Below are positions 20,458-28,893 of a stretch of DNA of 64,000 nt, in pieces (positions within the stretch are counted from its first letter, which is position 1; each line of letters opens with the position of its first letter). Both the position numbers and the translations under genes were made by a program. Source of the stretch: Verrucomicrobiota bacterium (GTDB lineage Bacteria; Auribacterota; JABMQX01; JAFGEW01). The notes under the pieces were generated by a model. That model searched no databases. It worked only from the letters and a program-made list of their open reading frames with translations, and had not been told where the DNA came from. The DNA lies in NCBI GenBank assembly GCA_016931415.1, contig JAFGEW010000031.1, forward strand, positions 1-64,000, given 5' to 3'.

Positions 20458-20912
20458 GACTCGCTGCGGACAAAGTCCTTCCGCTCGTCGCTCCAGCGGT
20501 GGAAGGCGTGCGCGACGGCCTTGCCGTTCTTCATGGCGACAATCATGTATTCGACGCTCGGATGAAGGGGCGTGCCCGCGAAATCGAGCGCGCTCTGGCG
20601 GTCGGCGGGCGAAAGCTCCGTCGAGCCGTCCGGATGGCTGTGATAGATAAGCTTGATACGCCAGCCTTTGGCGCGCGTTTCGGCGTCGATGAGGAGCAAC
20701 CGCTTCGGGTTGATCGCGAAGCCGGACGCGGCGTCGCGCGGGTGCTGCTGGGGGTCGAGGCGATGGAACTCATCGAGCGCGTTCTGGCAGGCGAGCACGC
20801 GGTCTTGGTGCGGCAGCTCTGGCGGACCAACGACGACGCCGACGGCCTCCTTCGGAAAGGCGCGTTGGCAGTCCTCGTAGATCGCCTTGAATTGTTTGCC
20901 CGAGAGCATCAT
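20454..20912 (-). CDS. JAMM/MPN (JAB1) metalloprotease, Mov34-type
   Basis: The 152-residue product is a compact JAMM-domain protein. The zinc-site motif is complete: Glu in FPKEAVGVVVG near residue 19, then YHSHPDGSTELSPADRQSA near residue 91, giving H-S-H-P, a serine and the distal Asp in the JAMM spacing. Bacterial stand-alone JAMM proteins remove C-terminal extensions or amino acids from ubiquitin-like sulfur-carrier proteins (Mec+-like, QbsD-like). Start: the ATG at 20912 overlaps the mtaB stop as ATGA, so the two are translationally coupled; the frame is open further upstream but inside mtaB. The neighbours mtaB (same operon) and mnmA (convergent) both put sulfur into tRNA, suggesting a sulfur-carrier role. 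No sulfur-carrier gene is in the window. Confidence 0.88.
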   Translation of the reverse strand: MMLSGKQFKAIYEDCQRAFPKEAVGVVVGPPELPHQDRVLACQNALDEFHRLDPQQHPRDAASGFAINPKRLLLIDAETRAKGWRIKLIYHSHPDGSTELSPADRQSALDFAGTPLHPSVEYMIVAMKNGKAVAHAFHRWSDERKDFVRSES

Positions 20913-22195
20913 GGCTGTGTTTCCCGTCTGCGCTCCTCTCTGGCCCCAACGCGCCCGACAAGACGAGCCGCGTCGCACGATTCAACACACACACGCTCTA
21001 CGCCGCCGACTGGCGCGTTGTCCAGCGCAAACAGCGTCTTGAGGTAGTTGGACGTGAACCCGTGCCAATGCCGGGCGTTGCGCGTTCGCCCCTCGACGAG
21101 CACGTCCACCGTCCGGCCAATGAAGCGCTCGCGGCACCGCACGGCGGCGGCTTGGGCGGTCTGTGCCACCCGCGCAAGTCGCGCCTTGACGACGTCGTGC
21201 GGCACACGGCCCGGCATCCCGCCGGCCGCCGTGCCGGGCCGCGCACTGAACGGGAACACGTGCACCTTGCCGAAGGCGGTGCGCTCGATCAGGTCGAGCG
21301 AGTCGGCGAACTCGCCGTCCGTCTCGCCTGGAAAGCCGACGATCAGGTCGGTGCTCAGAACGAGATCGGGCATCGCGCGCGCCGTACGTTCGGCCATGGC
21401 GAGGTAGTCGTCGCGCGTGTACCCCCGGTTCATGCGCTCGAGCACGCTCGTCGAGCCGCTCTGCACCGAGACATGCAGATGCGGGCACGCCGCGCGGCTC
21501 GACGCGATCGCCTCGACAAGCCCGGTCGTCACTTCCTTCGGGTCGATCGAGCTGAGGCGCAGCCGCAGCAGACCGTCGACGGCATCGAGCGCGCGAACGA
21601 GCTCCGGCAGCCGCCGGCCCGCGTCGTCGTAGCCGCCGAGATGCACGCCGGTGAGTACAATCTCACGGTAACCGTTCCCGACGAGACGCCGCGCTTCGTC
21701 GAGCACTTCCTCCATCGCGCGACTCCGCGACCTGCCGCGCACGTACGGCACGATGCAGTACGTACAGAACTGGTCGCATCCATCCTGCACCTTGACGAAC
21801 GCGCGCGCGTGGCGCGCGAGACGCGAGATGCCCGAAGGCAGGCATGCCGCGCCGCCATCCGAAAGACCGAGAACCTCGACAAGACGTTCCTTGTCCGCGT
21901 TGTCGAGGACGCGATCGACCTCAGGCATCGCGTCGAGGCCCACGCGGTCACGCTCCGGGTAGCAGCCGGCGGCGACCACGAGCGCGCCGGGATGATCGCG
22001 CCGGAGCCGGCGCAATGCCTGGCGGCATTTCGCGTCGGCTTGCTCGGTCACGGTGCACGTGTTGACAATGCAGAGGTCGGCGCCGTTGCCGTTGACGCAG
22101 CGCCGCCAGCCAAGCGCTTCAAGCTGTTCGACGAGCCGCTGCGTCTCGTACTGGTTGACCTTGCAGCCGATCGTTTGGGCAACGAACGTGGGCAT
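20909..22195 (-). CDS. mtaB: MtaB, tRNA (t6A37) methylthiotransferase
   Basis: MtaB adds a methylthio group to t6A37 of tRNAs reading ANN codons. The 428-residue protein has all three parts. The N-terminal UPF0004 domain opens with TIGCKVNQYET, has NTCTVTEQAD near residue 46 and AGCYPER near residue 76. The radical-SAM core has DGCDQFCTYCIVPYVRGRSR near residue 139. The C-terminal region is TRAM-like (VDVLVEGR...HGFTSNYLK). The second cluster's three N-terminal cysteines and the CxxxCxxC motif are intact. TIGCKVNQ is typical of MtaB rather than MiaB or RimO. It starts one base after the upstream transferase stop and overlaps the JAMM gene, so it is in a leftward operon. Confidence 0.93.
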   Translation of the reverse strand: MPTFVAQTIGCKVNQYETQRLVEQLEALGWRRCVNGNGADLCIVNTCTVTEQADAKCRQALRRLRRDHPGALVVAAGCYPERDRVGLDAMPEVDRVLDNADKERLVEVLGLSDGGAACLPSGISRLARHARAFVKVQDGCDQFCTYCIVPYVRGRSRSRAMEEVLDEARRLVGNGYREIVLTGVHLGGYDDAGRRLPELVRALDAVDGLLRLRLSSIDPKEVTTGLVEAIASSRAACPHLHVSVQSGSTSVLERMNRGYTRDDYLAMAERTARAMPDLVLSTDLIVGFPGETDGEFADSLDLIERTAFGKVHVFPFSARPGTAAGGMPGRVPHDVVKARLARVAQTAQAAAVRCRERFIGRTVDVLVEGRTRNARHWHGFTSNYLKTLFALDNAPVGGVERVCVESCDAARLVGRVGAREERRRETQP

Positions 22196-22196
22196 C

Positions 22197-23315
22197 CTAG
22201 TCCTCGTCGTCTCGCGGCGCTTCGCGGCGGGCTTTGCGGCCGCCCCAGAACTCGAGCAGCGCGACGATCGTCAGCACAAGGGCGACAAGCAGAAGATCGA
22301 GGAGCGCGCCCGTCGTGTTGAGCTGCGGCAGCAACAATGCGGCGATGCCCGTGCAGGCCGTGACGAGCCAGATGAAGCTCACCGCGCCGCGCACGCCGAG
22401 CCCTAAGCCCCGCATGCGGAACGAGAAGTGGTGCTTCGACGCCTTGAACGGCGAGAGCCCCTTGTGCAGACGGATCGCCGTGACCGTGGCCATCTCGTAG
22501 AGGGGAACCGCCAGGACGACGAGCGGCACGACGACGGGGAACGTCGTCGGGTGCCCTGGCCGGTAGTAGGTGCCAAGAATCGTCAGCACGGCGAGCATAT
22601 AGCCGAGGAAGAGCGAACCGGCGTCGCCCATGAAGATCGAAGCCGGATGGACGTTGTAGACGAGAAAACCAACGACCGCGCCGACGAGCGCCGCGAGCAT
22701 TGCGCTGACAAAGTACTGCTCGTACTGCACGGCCGTGAGCAGGAAGAAGAACGCGGCGATCGCGGCCACGCCCGCGGCCAGCCCGTCCATGTTGTCGAGG
22801 AAGTTCGTCGCGTTGATCACAGCAAGAATCCAGAGCACGCTCACGACGCCGGCAAGCACGTCGCTGCCGATGAAGAGCGAGACACGCACGCCGAACGCGA
22901 CGAGGATGACGGCGACAGCGGTCTCGACCGCGAGTTTCGTGAAGGGGCCCAGGCTTCGCTTGTCATCGATAAGACCGAGCACCATCATCGCGAGTGCGCC
23001 CCCGAGCACAAGGAACAACCGCGGCGCCTGCTGGATCATGCCAGCCGAGTAGCCGCGCACCGCTTCGGGCACGAGACCCGCGAGTGCGCCGCCCCGCGCG
23101 AGAAGCATGACGACGGAGGCACCGACAACGGTGAAGAGGAACGATGCGACGATGGCAACGCCGCCCAGGAGCGGCGTCGGCGCGATCTTCGCCTTGTCCG
23201 GGTGCGGCATGGCGACGAGCCCCCAGCGCCGGGCCAGCCGCTTGCACAGCGGCACGAGGGCCGCCGACAGCGCCAGCGCCACGACAAGCAGCACGAGATA
23301 CGCAACACGCCACAT
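22197..23315 (-). CDS. Polyprenyl-phosphate sugar-1-phosphate transferase (MraY/WecA/TagO family)
   Basis: This 372-residue membrane protein with about ten to eleven helices belongs to the family that moves a sugar-1-phosphate from a UDP-sugar onto undecaprenyl phosphate. Hallmarks are LGLIDDKRSLGP near residue 115 (the DD motif), NATNFLDNMDGLAAG near residue 168, and FMGDAGSLFLGYMLA near residue 228. The cytoplasmic HLPH-type loop is represented by SPFKASKHHFSFRM. The NMDGLAAG form and the absence of mur neighbours favour WecA/TagO-like GlcNAc-1-P transferase over MraY. It lies between the glycosyltransferase gene and mtaB on the same strand, so it probably starts an O-antigen or teichoic-acid-like glycan together with that glycosyltransferase and perhaps the ligase at 31 kb. 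Confidence 0.9.
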   Translation of the reverse strand: MWRVAYLVLLVVALALSAALVPLCKRLARRWGLVAMPHPDKAKIAPTPLLGGVAIVASFLFTVVGASVVMLLARGGALAGLVPEAVRGYSAGMIQQAPRLFLVLGGALAMMVLGLIDDKRSLGPFTKLAVETAVAVILVAFGVRVSLFIGSDVLAGVVSVLWILAVINATNFLDNMDGLAAGVAAIAAFFFLLTAVQYEQYFVSAMLAALVGAVVGFLVYNVHPASIFMGDAGSLFLGYMLAVLTILGTYYRPGHPTTFPVVVPLVVLAVPLYEMATVTAIRLHKGLSPFKASKHHFSFRMRGLGLGVRGAVSFIWLVTACTGIAALLLPQLNTTGALLDLLLVALVLTIVALLEFWGGRKARREAPRDDED

Positions 23316-23329
23316 CGCCGGTCCCTCCC

Positions 23330-24520
23330 CTACTCTCGACCCACCTTCTTGGCGCCGAGCAGGTCATCATAGAGCGCCGCGATCTGCTCGACCATGTATT
23401 CCTTGCGAAACACCGGATCGACGAGCCGCCTACCCTCAGCGCCCAGACGCGCACGCAAGGCGGCGTCGCCAAGGAGCTTCTCGATCGCGGCGGTCAGGCC
23501 GTCCACGTCCTTGGGCGCCACAAGGCAGCCGGTCCTGTCGTCGAGAGTCACCTCGCGCGCGCCGTCGACGTCGAACGAAACAACGGGCCGGCCCACGGCG
23601 AGCGCCTGCGGCAGCGTGCGCGCAAGCCCCTCGCGCAGCGAGGCGTGCACGAGCACGTCCATCGCCGCGATGAGCTCCGGAATCTCGTCGGGTGGCACGA
23701 TGCCGGTGAACACGACACGGTCGCGCAGCCCCATGCGTTCGAGTTGCGCCTCGAATTGCCGTCTGAGGATCCCGTCATGGACGAGCATGAGCTTCAGCGT
23801 CGGGAACCGCGCCGCGAGCCGTCGGAATGCCTCGAACACATACTCGTGCCCCTTGAGATGAAACAGCCGAGCGATCTTGCCCACAACGAGGTCGTCCGGC
23901 CCGAATCCGAGGCGCTTGCGCACCCCGTCACGTTTCGCGCCGGCTTCCAGGAACAGGTCGAGGTCCATGCCCGAGTAGATCGTCGTGAACATGTCGCTCG
24001 CGGCGACGCCGGCGGCGACGGCCTGGGCGGTCATCGCATCGGCAACGCTGATGATTCTGTCCGAACGCCGCGCGGCGATCCGTTCGAGCGCCACATAGAT
24101 CTTGTACGTGAACCGCGGCTGGTACGGATGAAACGGCAGGCCGTGGATCGTGTGCACCACGACCGGCACGCCGGCCGCACGTGCCGCCAGCCGACCGAGC
24201 ACACCGGCTTTCGAGCTGTGCGTGTGGACGACGTCGTACCGCTCGCGCTTGAACAGCCTTTTGAGCGCCCGGTACGTGGTGAGGTCGCGTACAGGATGGA
24301 TCGCGCGCCGCATCTGCGGAATGACGACCGTCTGGAAATCGCCGTTCTCCGCCCGCTCGAACAGGCTGCCTTCCGGCCCCAGCGCCGGGCCAGTCACCAG
24401 CGTCACGTCGAAGCGACCGCTCTCCTGGAGCAGCTCGACCGTGTAGAGGGTGTTTTCCTGCGCCCCGCCCAGAATGAGGCGGGTGATAACGTGGCAAACC
24501 TTTGGACGCTTGGCTCCCAT
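23330..24520 (-). CDS. Glycosyltransferase family 4 (GT-B fold)
   Basis: The 396-residue product starts MGAKRPKVCHVITRLILGGAQENT, the glycine-rich N-terminal loop of GT4 enzymes. It has the THSSKAGVLGRLAARAAGVP segment, and the C-terminal domain VGKIARLFHLKGHEYVFEAF followed by HASLREGLARTLPQALAVGRPVV, which contains the E-x7-E motif. It probably adds a sugar to a lipid-linked glycan or another surface polymer. Acceptor and donor are unknown. The start at 24520 gives the family N-terminus; an upstream in-frame ATG would add 20 residues of atypical text. It is the first gene of a leftward cluster with the polyprenyl-phosphate transferase, mtaB and the JAMM protease. Confidence 0.92.
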   Translation of the reverse strand: MGAKRPKVCHVITRLILGGAQENTLYTVELLQESGRFDVTLVTGPALGPEGSLFERAENGDFQTVVIPQMRRAIHPVRDLTTYRALKRLFKRERYDVVHTHSSKAGVLGRLAARAAGVPVVVHTIHGLPFHPYQPRFTYKIYVALERIAARRSDRIISVADAMTAQAVAAGVAASDMFTTIYSGMDLDLFLEAGAKRDGVRKRLGFGPDDLVVGKIARLFHLKGHEYVFEAFRRLAARFPTLKLMLVHDGILRRQFEAQLERMGLRDRVVFTGIVPPDEIPELIAAMDVLVHASLREGLARTLPQALAVGRPVVSFDVDGAREVTLDDRTGCLVAPKDVDGLTAAIEKLLGDAALRARLGAEGRRLVDPVFRKEYMVEQIAALYDDLLGAKKVGRE

Positions 24521-24755
24521 GACCGGGTGATTATATGTCGCAATCCCACCTGAGACAATGCTCCCCTTCGCCGCCCACACTGAGACAGAATGTCACAACC
24601 ACCAGGCTGGGAAAATGAGCTGACAGGGGAAGGAGCGCGCAGATTTCACTGGCAGTCCGGTACGGCTGTTGCTAAGAAGTATGAGGAAAAGGCGTTTATC
24701 TGGGCTGATGTGGCCCTGATTCCAGGCCGGAGCCCACCGGACTGGTTGGCAGATC

Positions 24756-24769
24756 GCACTCGAGAGTGC
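24756..24769 (+). promoter_or_regulatory. CIRCE-like inverted repeat with short spacer ahead of hrcA
   Basis: GCACTC, two bases, GAGTGC lies 16 bases before the hrcA start. These half-sites equal the core of the HrcA operator CIRCE, but CIRCE has a nine-base spacer. It may be a degenerate or different operator, or chance. Confidence 0.3.
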
Positions 24770-24785
24770 CAGGATACGGTTGGCG

Positions 24786-25925
24786 ATGACACTGAGCAGG
24801 AAAGAAGCGGAACAGCGGCAGCACGACGTGCTGATGGCCCTTGTTCGGGCCTACATCAGCACCGGGTCGCCCGTTTCGTCGCGCGCCATTGTTGAAGAGA
24901 TGGGCGCGGACCTGTCGTCCGCCACGATCCGCAACGTGCTGCTCGACCTTGACCGGCTCGGGTTAACCGAGCAGCCGCATTCGTCGTCGGGCCGCGCGCC
25001 CACCACGGAGGCGTACCGGCTCCACGCTCACGAAGTGCTTAGCCGCAAGCTGCCGCTCAAGCGGCTGGCCGGCCGGCTTGCGGGCGAGTTCGGGGATCTG
25101 TCGCCTGTGCCGGGCGACGTGGGTTCCGTGCTCCAGCGTGCCGCCGGCGTGCTGGCGCGCGAGAGCGGGTGCGCGGCTTTGGTGCTCTCGCCGCGGTTCG
25201 AGAACGACTTCATTCGCGAGATCAAGCTGGTCGGCATCGACCCGACGCGCATGCTCGTCGTGCTTGTGAGCGACTACGGGCTGATCCGGTCCGAGACGGT
25301 GCGCACAGAGAGCAGACCGAGCTACTTCACGCTGCGGCGGCTCGAGGAGTACCTCAACGCGAAGCTGCGCGGCCAGGACGAAGCCATTGCGACGTACGAG
25401 AATGGGTTCACCGGCGAGGAGCGCCAGCTCGGCGACGAGCTGTACCGCGACATCGTCCTGCACTACTTCATCAACTTCGCGCCCGGCCGCGCGTCGGAGC
25501 TATTTGTCGAGGGCTTCGCGAACCTCTTCGAGCACGAACAACTGCAGAGCGCGCGCTCGGTAAGCGAGGCGATCCGGCTCTTCGAGCAGCGCGATCGTTT
25601 TCTTCGGCTGCTGCGCGAGGCGCAGGGCCATGACGGTGCGTTCGTGCTCTTCGACCAGGAGATCGGCGGCACGCTCGACGTGGACCTGCCGCTCGCCATG
25701 GTCACGGCGCCGTACCGTGTCAACGCCCTGAGCCTCGGGGCACTGGCCGTCGTCGGGCCGACGCGCCAGCCGTATGAGCGCGCCGTGCAGCTCATCCGCG
25801 CGATGGCCGGGCTGCTCGAGGGCTGGCTGTCGGAAGCCTGGAGCCGGCCGAGGCTTGGCTTCGACCGCGACGTGCCGTTCAAGGTCACCGTCGGCCAGAT
25901 GGCCCAGCCGCAAGAACAAGCGTAG
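24786..25925 (+). CDS. hrcA: HrcA, heat-shock transcription repressor
   Basis: HrcA represses groE and dnaK operons by binding CIRCE operators and is released when chaperones are busy. The 379-residue protein has the N-terminal winged helix (VLMALVRAYISTGSPVSSRAI, then LSSATIRNVLLDLDRLGL and HSSSGRAPTTEAYRLH), a GAF-like middle, and the C-terminal end with FDQEIGGTLDVDLPLAMVTAPY and GALAVVGPTRQPYERAVQLI. Length is somewhat above the usual 340-350. Start: ATG 24786; a TTG six bases upstream is possible. It is the first gene of the rightward hrcA-grpE-dnaK-dnaJ-rsmE group, separated from grpE by a repeat-rich spacer of 278 bases. Confidence 0.94.
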   Translation: MTLSRKEAEQRQHDVLMALVRAYISTGSPVSSRAIVEEMGADLSSATIRNVLLDLDRLGLTEQPHSSSGRAPTTEAYRLHAHEVLSRKLPLKRLAGRLAGEFGDLSPVPGDVGSVLQRAAGVLARESGCAALVLSPRFENDFIREIKLVGIDPTRMLVVLVSDYGLIRSETVRTESRPSYFTLRRLEEYLNAKLRGQDEAIATYENGFTGEERQLGDELYRDIVLHYFINFAPGRASELFVEGFANLFEHEQLQSARSVSEAIRLFEQRDRFLRLLREAQGHDGAFVLFDQEIGGTLDVDLPLAMVTAPYRVNALSLGALAVVGPTRQPYERAVQLIRAMAGLLEGWLSEAWSRPRLGFDRDVPFKVTVGQMAQPQEQA

Positions 25926-25988
25926 CGGATCATGGTGGAGTTAATGACAACAAGAATCCAAAGCCCGCGCAGCGGGCGGCACACGGCA

Positions 25989-26168
25989 GCCTCGGGCGCG
26001 AGCCCGTGGGGGACAGGCGCCACAGAGATGAAGCCCCCGCAGGGGGCGACATCCGGTCTGGCTTCGTCTCGAACCCCATATGTCGCCCCCTGCGGGGGCG
26101 CGGATTCTGTTGCGTTCGTTTTCCACGGGCTCACGCCCGAGGCTAGAAGATGTCGTCCCCTGCGGGGA
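25989..26168. repeat. Nested inverted repeats between hrcA and grpE
   Basis: Outer arms are GCCTCGGGCGCGAGCCCGTG (25989-26008 and a few bases beyond) and CCACGGGCTCACGCCCGAGG (26123-26142). Inner arms are CCCCCGCAGGGGGCGACAT (26034-26052) and ATGTCGCCCCCTGCGGGGG (26080-26098), with a third partial copy at 26150-26168. The whole could fold into a long hairpin within the transcript. It has no T-tract. Similar arrays are common between genes in PVC-type genomes. Confidence 0.7.
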
Positions 26169-26203
26169 CTCTACTTGAACACCAGAAACACAACGGAGTT
26201 GTG

Positions 26204-26902
26204 ATGACGGAACACGGTCCAGATCCGGTCGAGAAGCCGACGGATGCCGAGAGCAACAACGTCGAGACGTGCCACGTTGACGAGCCGCGCAAGCACGACA
26301 AGAGGAAGCGCCCGCGCCAAGTGCTCGTCAACGAGGACGAGCTGCACCTGCTCGAGGAGAAGTCGAAGAAGGCCGACGAATACTACGGCCACTACATGCG
26401 CGCGCGGGCCGACCTGGACAACATGCGCAAGCGCATCGAGCGCGACAAGGCGGACTTCGTCAAGTACGCCAACGAACGGCTGCTGAGCGAGATCATCCCG
26501 ATTCTCGACAACTTCGAGCGCGCGTTCGCGGCCGCCGAGAAGGTGCCGGCGACACACAACTTCGCCGTCGGGGTCGAGATGATCCTCAAGCAGTTGCGCG
26601 AGGTGCTGGCCCGCTACGGGGTCGAGGAGCTATACCCCGCGGGTGAGCCGTTCGACCCCGCCAAGCACGAGGCCGCCGAGACGGTCGAGACGGCCGAGCA
26701 CCCGGACCACACCGTCGTCGACGTGCTCCAGCGCGGCTACGTGCTCAACGGCCGCGTCGTGCAGCCGGCCGTCGTACGCGTCGCCGTCAATCCGGAGGCG
26801 GCACCGGCCTCGCTCGAGGCGGACTCATCCCTGACAAAAAACGAGAAAGAAACAGATTCAGATACTGAGGAGGTTGAAGATGGGCAAGATCATCGGCATT
26901 GA
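26204..26902 (+). CDS. grpE: GrpE, nucleotide exchange factor for DnaK
   Basis: GrpE releases ADP from DnaK. The 232-residue product has a charged N-terminal tail, a long coiled coil ([36 protein letters not shown] region), the FANERLLSE-like step [21 protein letters not shown], and the C-terminal beta wing ([19 protein letters not shown], then [20 protein letters not shown]). GGAG at 26195-26198 supports the ATG at 26204; an upstream ATG at 26150 lies inside the repeat and was rejected. The last 23 bases overlap the start of dnaK in another frame, indicating coupled translation. The acidic C-terminal tail after VAVNPEA is longer than usual. Confidence 0.94.
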   Translation: MTEHGPDPVEKPTDAESNNVETCHVDEPRKHDKRKRPRQVLVNEDELHLLEEKSKKADEYYGHYMRARADLDNMRKRIERDKADFVKYANERLLSEIIPILDNFERAFAAAEKVPATHNFAVGVEMILKQLREVLARYGVEELYPAGEPFDPAKHEAAETVETAEHPDHTVVDVLQRGYVLNGRVVQPAVVRVAVNPEAAPASLEADSSLTKNEKETDSDTEEVEDGQDHRH

Positions 26903-28811
26903 CCTCGGCACGACCAACTCGTGCGTCGCGGTCATGGAAGGCGGCGAGCCCGTCGTCATCGCCAACGCCGAAGGCACGCGCACGACGCCATCGGTCATCG
27001 GCTTCGGCAAGGACGGCGAGCGGCTCTCGGGCGTCGTGGCCAAGAACCAGGCGGTCATCAACCCGGAACGCACGATCTTCTCGATCAAGCGGTTCATGGG
27101 CCGGCATTACGACGAAGTGAGCGAGGAGATGAAACTCGTCCCGTATCAGGTCGCGGCCGGCCCGAACGGCGACGCCGTGGTCAAGATCGGCGACAAGACC
27201 TACACGCCGCCCGAGGTGTCGGCCATGATCCTGCAGAAGATGAAGCAGACGGCCGAGGACTACCTGGGCGAGAAGGTCACGCAGGCTGTCATCACCGTCC
27301 CGGCGTACTTCAACGACAGCCAGCGCCAGGCGACCAAGGATGCCGGCAAGATCGCCGGTCTCGAGGTGCTGCGCATCATCAACGAGCCGACGGCAGCCTC
27401 ACTCGCTTACGGGCTCGACAAGAAGAAGGACGAGAAGATCGCCGTCTACGACCTGGGCGGCGGCACGTTCGACATCTCGATCCTCGAGATCGGCGAGGGC
27501 GTTTTCGAAGTACGCTCGACCAACGGTGACACGCACCTGGGCGGCGACGACTTCGACCAACGCGTGATCAACTGGATCGTTGCCGAGTTCAAGAAGGAGC
27601 ACGGCATCGACCTCTCTAAGGACCGCCGCACGCTTCAGCGCCTGCGCGAGGCCGCCGAGAAGGCCAAGAAGGAGCTCAGCTCGACGACGCAGACCGAGAT
27701 CAACCTGCCGTTCGTGAGCATGACGGCCGACAAAGAGCCGCTCCACTTCGTCAAGACGCTCACCCGCTCGACGTTCGAGAAGCTCGTTGATGAGCTGATC
27801 GAGCGCACGAAGGGCCCGTGCTTGCAGGCGCTCAAGGACGCCGGCCTCTCGCCTTCCGACATTGACGAGGTGATCCTCGTCGGCGGCCAGACGCGCACGC
27901 CCGCGGTCCAGGACATGGTCAAGAAGATCTTCGGCAAAGAACCGCACCGGGGCGTCAACCCCGACGAGGTGGTCGCCGTTGGCGCCGCGATCCAGGGCGG
28001 CGTGCTCGGCGGCGAGGTCAAGGACGTGCTGCTGCTCGACGTGACCCCGCTCAGCCTCGGCATCGAGACGCTCGGCGGCGTCTTTACGCGGCTGATCGAG
28101 CGCAACACCACGATCCCCACGCGGAAAAGCCAGATCTTCTCGACGGCGGCCGACAACCAGCCCGCCGTCAGCGTCCACGTGCTCCAGGGCGAGCGCGAGA
28201 TGGCGGCCTACAACCGCACGCTGGGCCGGTTCGACCTCGTCGGCATCCCGCCGGCGCCGCGCGGCATCCCTCAGATCGAGGTGACGTTCGACATCGACGC
28301 CAACGGCATCGTGCACGTCTCGGCCAAGGACCTCGGCACGGGCAAAGAGCAGAAGATCCGCATCGAGGCCTCGAGCGGGATCTCCGAGGAAGACGTTGAC
28401 CGGATGGTCAAGGACGCCCAGGAGCACGAGAGCGAGGACAAGAAGCGCCGCGAGGAAGTCGACACAAAGAACGCTGCCGACGCGCTTGTCTACACGACCG
28501 AGAAGACGCTCAAAGAGCACGGCGACAAGATCCCGGCCGACGAGCGTTCGAAGGTCGAGAAAGCCCTCGAGGAGCTCAAGAAGCTGATGGAGTCCGGCAC
28601 CATCGACGAGATCAAGAAGGCGATGGACGCCGTGACGAGCGCCTCGCACAAGCTCGCCGAGGAGATCTACAAACACGCGGCCGAACAGCAGGCCGCCCAG
28701 CAGCAGACAGCGGGCAGCGGACCCTCCTCAGGCGGGGAAGGCGACGCGAAGAAAGACGAAAACGTCGTGGACGCCGACTACGAGGTGGTCGACGACGACG
28801 GCAAGAAATGA
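26880..28811 (+). CDS. dnaK: DnaK, Hsp70 chaperone
   Basis: The 643-residue ATP-dependent chaperone starts [22 protein letters not shown]. It has phosphate loop 2 [19 protein letters not shown] near residue 196, [11 protein letters not shown] in the adenosine-binding region, and the substrate-binding domain start [23 protein letters not shown] near residue 386. The C-terminal lid ends in a flexible acidic tail with the common [14 protein letters not shown] form. A GAGGAGG ribosome site at 26867-26873 sits six bases before the ATG at 26880, fixing that start over a TTG at 26874. It overlaps the grpE end by 23 bases. A strong hairpin follows it before dnaJ. Confidence 0.98.
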   Translation: MGKIIGIDLGTTNSCVAVMEGGEPVVIANAEGTRTTPSVIGFGKDGERLSGVVAKNQAVINPERTIFSIKRFMGRHYDEVSEEMKLVPYQVAAGPNGDAVVKIGDKTYTPPEVSAMILQKMKQTAEDYLGEKVTQAVITVPAYFNDSQRQATKDAGKIAGLEVLRIINEPTAASLAYGLDKKKDEKIAVYDLGGGTFDISILEIGEGVFEVRSTNGDTHLGGDDFDQRVINWIVAEFKKEHGIDLSKDRRTLQRLREAAEKAKKELSSTTQTEINLPFVSMTADKEPLHFVKTLTRSTFEKLVDELIERTKGPCLQALKDAGLSPSDIDEVILVGGQTRTPAVQDMVKKIFGKEPHRGVNPDEVVAVGAAIQGGVLGGEVKDVLLLDVTPLSLGIETLGGVFTRLIERNTTIPTRKSQIFSTAADNQPAVSVHVLQGEREMAAYNRTLGRFDLVGIPPAPRGIPQIEVTFDIDANGIVHVSAKDLGTGKEQKIRIEASSGISEEDVDRMVKDAQEHESEDKKRREEVDTKNAADALVYTTEKTLKEHGDKIPADERSKVEKALEELKKLMESGTIDEIKKAMDAVTSASHKLAEEIYKHAAEQQAAQQQTAGSGPSSGGEGDAKKDENVVDADYEVVDDDGKK

Positions 28812-28820
28812 TGGCGGACG

Positions 28821-28855
28821 CAGGGCCGCCCTCCAGCAGACGGAGGGTGGCCCTG
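28821..28855 (+). promoter_or_regulatory. Stable hairpin in the dnaK-dnaJ gap
   Basis: Arms at 28821-28834 and 28842-28855 pair over 14 positions with one G-U wobble and a seven-base loop. No T-tract follows, so it is unlikely to stop transcription fully. It more likely sets mRNA ends or lowers dnaJ relative to dnaK. Confidence 0.5.
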
Positions 28856-28893
28856 TCCGGCATTCCGTTGCAGGCGTACGGCGGGGATCATGA

